A stretch of 5,895 bases of DNA from Desulfobacteraceae bacterium (GTDB lineage Bacteria > Desulfobacterota > Desulfobacteria > Desulfobacterales > Desulfobacteraceae). Below the pieces are notes generated by a model that saw only the letters and a program-made list of their open reading frames with translations, made no database searches and was not told where the DNA came from. The stretch lies in contig JAAEMC010000350.1 in the NCBI GenBank assembly GCA_024225895.1, forward strand, positions 1 through 5,895. The letters are read 5' to 3'. This document shows, piece after piece, positions 5,559 to 5,895 of the stretch. A program made the translations under genes and the position numbers. Position 1 is the first letter of the stretch. Every line of letters begins with the position of its first letter.

Positions 5559-5895
5559 AATATAAATTCCGTACCTTTGTTTTGAAGGTCAATCAATTCC
5601 TTTTCTGGACTTTTAGCATAATATGATAATTTGAAACAATGAAGATATAGCGATTACTAAAATAAATTTTTAAATCACCAAATGGTGTATGGCAATCGCT
5701 AAAAAAATCCGGCTCGTTTGGTCAGACCTCTCTGGTGACCATTTACTGGTAATCACAGAACCGTGGTGAAACCAAAATTTTACATCCTGATGTAGGGGCG
5801 CTACCAGTGTGTCCAGCCGTCTAAGGGCTGTACAGATATTAAATCGGGCGCACACACAGGTAGCGCCCCTACAAGAATAACTAAAAGATGAACCA
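5559..5895. other. Repeat-rich non-coding region upstream of pyrD
   Basis: I find no supportable gene in this 337-bp stretch. It begins with the pyrD leader, which includes a small hairpin ACCTT/AAGGT at 5573-5577 and 5585-5589. It then holds a run of short inverted repeats: TAGCGATT/AATCGCTA (5648-5655, 5694-5701), CACCA/TGGTG (5676-5687), TGGTCA/TGACCA (5719-5741), ACCA/TGGT (5738-5750) and TACATC/GATGTA (5781-5794). It ends with the 83-bp terminal-inverted-repeat element. A 61-codon minus-strand frame (5670-5855) crosses these repeats but starts with GTG inside a repeat arm and has no usable ribosome binding site. Confidence 0.6.
5791..5873. repeat. MITE-like element with 22-bp terminal inverted repeats
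   Basis: Left arm 5791-5812 (TGTAGGGGCGCTACC-a-GTGTGT) and right arm 5852-5873 match as inverted repeats at 21 of 22 positions; the outer 15 bp are perfect. The 39-bp interior contains a further hairpin, TGTcCAGCC (5810-5818) against GGCTGtACA (5826-5834). Terminal TGTAGGGGCG sequences recall short non-autonomous repeats common in many bacterial genomes. No clear target duplication is visible, and the element is too short to encode anything. GC content is far higher than the flanks. It could also fold as a long RNA hairpin. Confidence 0.7.

Noticed and set aside
5701..5765. tRNA-like appearance of the GGTCAGACC / ACTGGT segment
   Set aside because: No acceptor stem pairing, no GGTTCGAATCC-type T-loop and no anticodon arm can be drawn.
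5670..5855. 61-codon minus-strand open frame
   Set aside because: It begins with GTG inside a terminal inverted repeat arm, has no ribosome binding site at a normal distance, and crosses several palindromes. No recognised domain.
1..5895. CRISPR array, defence or other novel multi-gene system
   Set aside because: No regularly spaced direct repeats, nucleases, recombinases or unknown gene clusters are present; all seven genes belong to well-known families.

Overview
The window carries seven protein-coding genes that I can support. They look like chromosomal genes of an anaerobic, probably sulfate-reducing Desulfobacterota (Desulfobacteraceae-like) bacterium. The clues are a two-domain rubrerythrin whose rubredoxin tail closely resembles the Desulfovibrio type, an FdhD maturase, a PyrD/PyrK class 1B dihydroorotate dehydrogenase, moderately AT-rich DNA with AT-rich spacers, and clear AGGA/GGAGG ribosome binding sites. 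The assignment is inferred from gene content and remembered family resemblance. No database search was possible.

Layout. Positions 1-170 are non-coding as far as I can tell: a nested AT-rich inverted repeat (42-101) and a probable bidirectional terminator (112-148). On the minus strand follow an exported SYLF/Ysc84-domain protein (171-746) and, 28 bp upstream of it, fdhD (775-1584, GTG start), plausibly co-transcribed. A strong 15-bp-arm hairpin (1610-1650) separates fdhD from rubrerythrin (1660-2235, minus). A 462-bp AT-rich divergent spacer (2236-2697) holds candidate promoters and small palindromes. A universal stress protein (2698-3120, plus) then runs head-on into the pyr cluster, with only 7 bp between its stop and that of pyrE. 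The cluster reads leftward as pyrD (4653-5558), pyrK (3834-4646), pyrE (3128-3805), with 6-bp and 28-bp gaps, and is almost certainly one operon. The last 337 bp (5559-5895) contain no convincing gene. They hold many small inverted repeats and an 83-bp MITE-like element with 22-bp terminal inverted repeats (5791-5873).

How the genes work together. PyrD and PyrK form the NAD-linked dihydroorotate dehydrogenase that makes orotate, and PyrE converts orotate to OMP, so the operon encodes two consecutive steps of de novo UMP synthesis. Rubrerythrin (peroxide reduction), the universal stress protein and the SYLF protein fit stress or envelope roles. FdhD activates molybdenum/tungsten formate dehydrogenases, whose structural genes are not in this window.

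I found no convincing novel multi-gene system. The items most worth a second look are the repeat-rich right end, the nested palindrome at the left end, the FdhD with only one cysteine in its sulfur-transfer motif, and the short iron-sulfur loop in PyrK.
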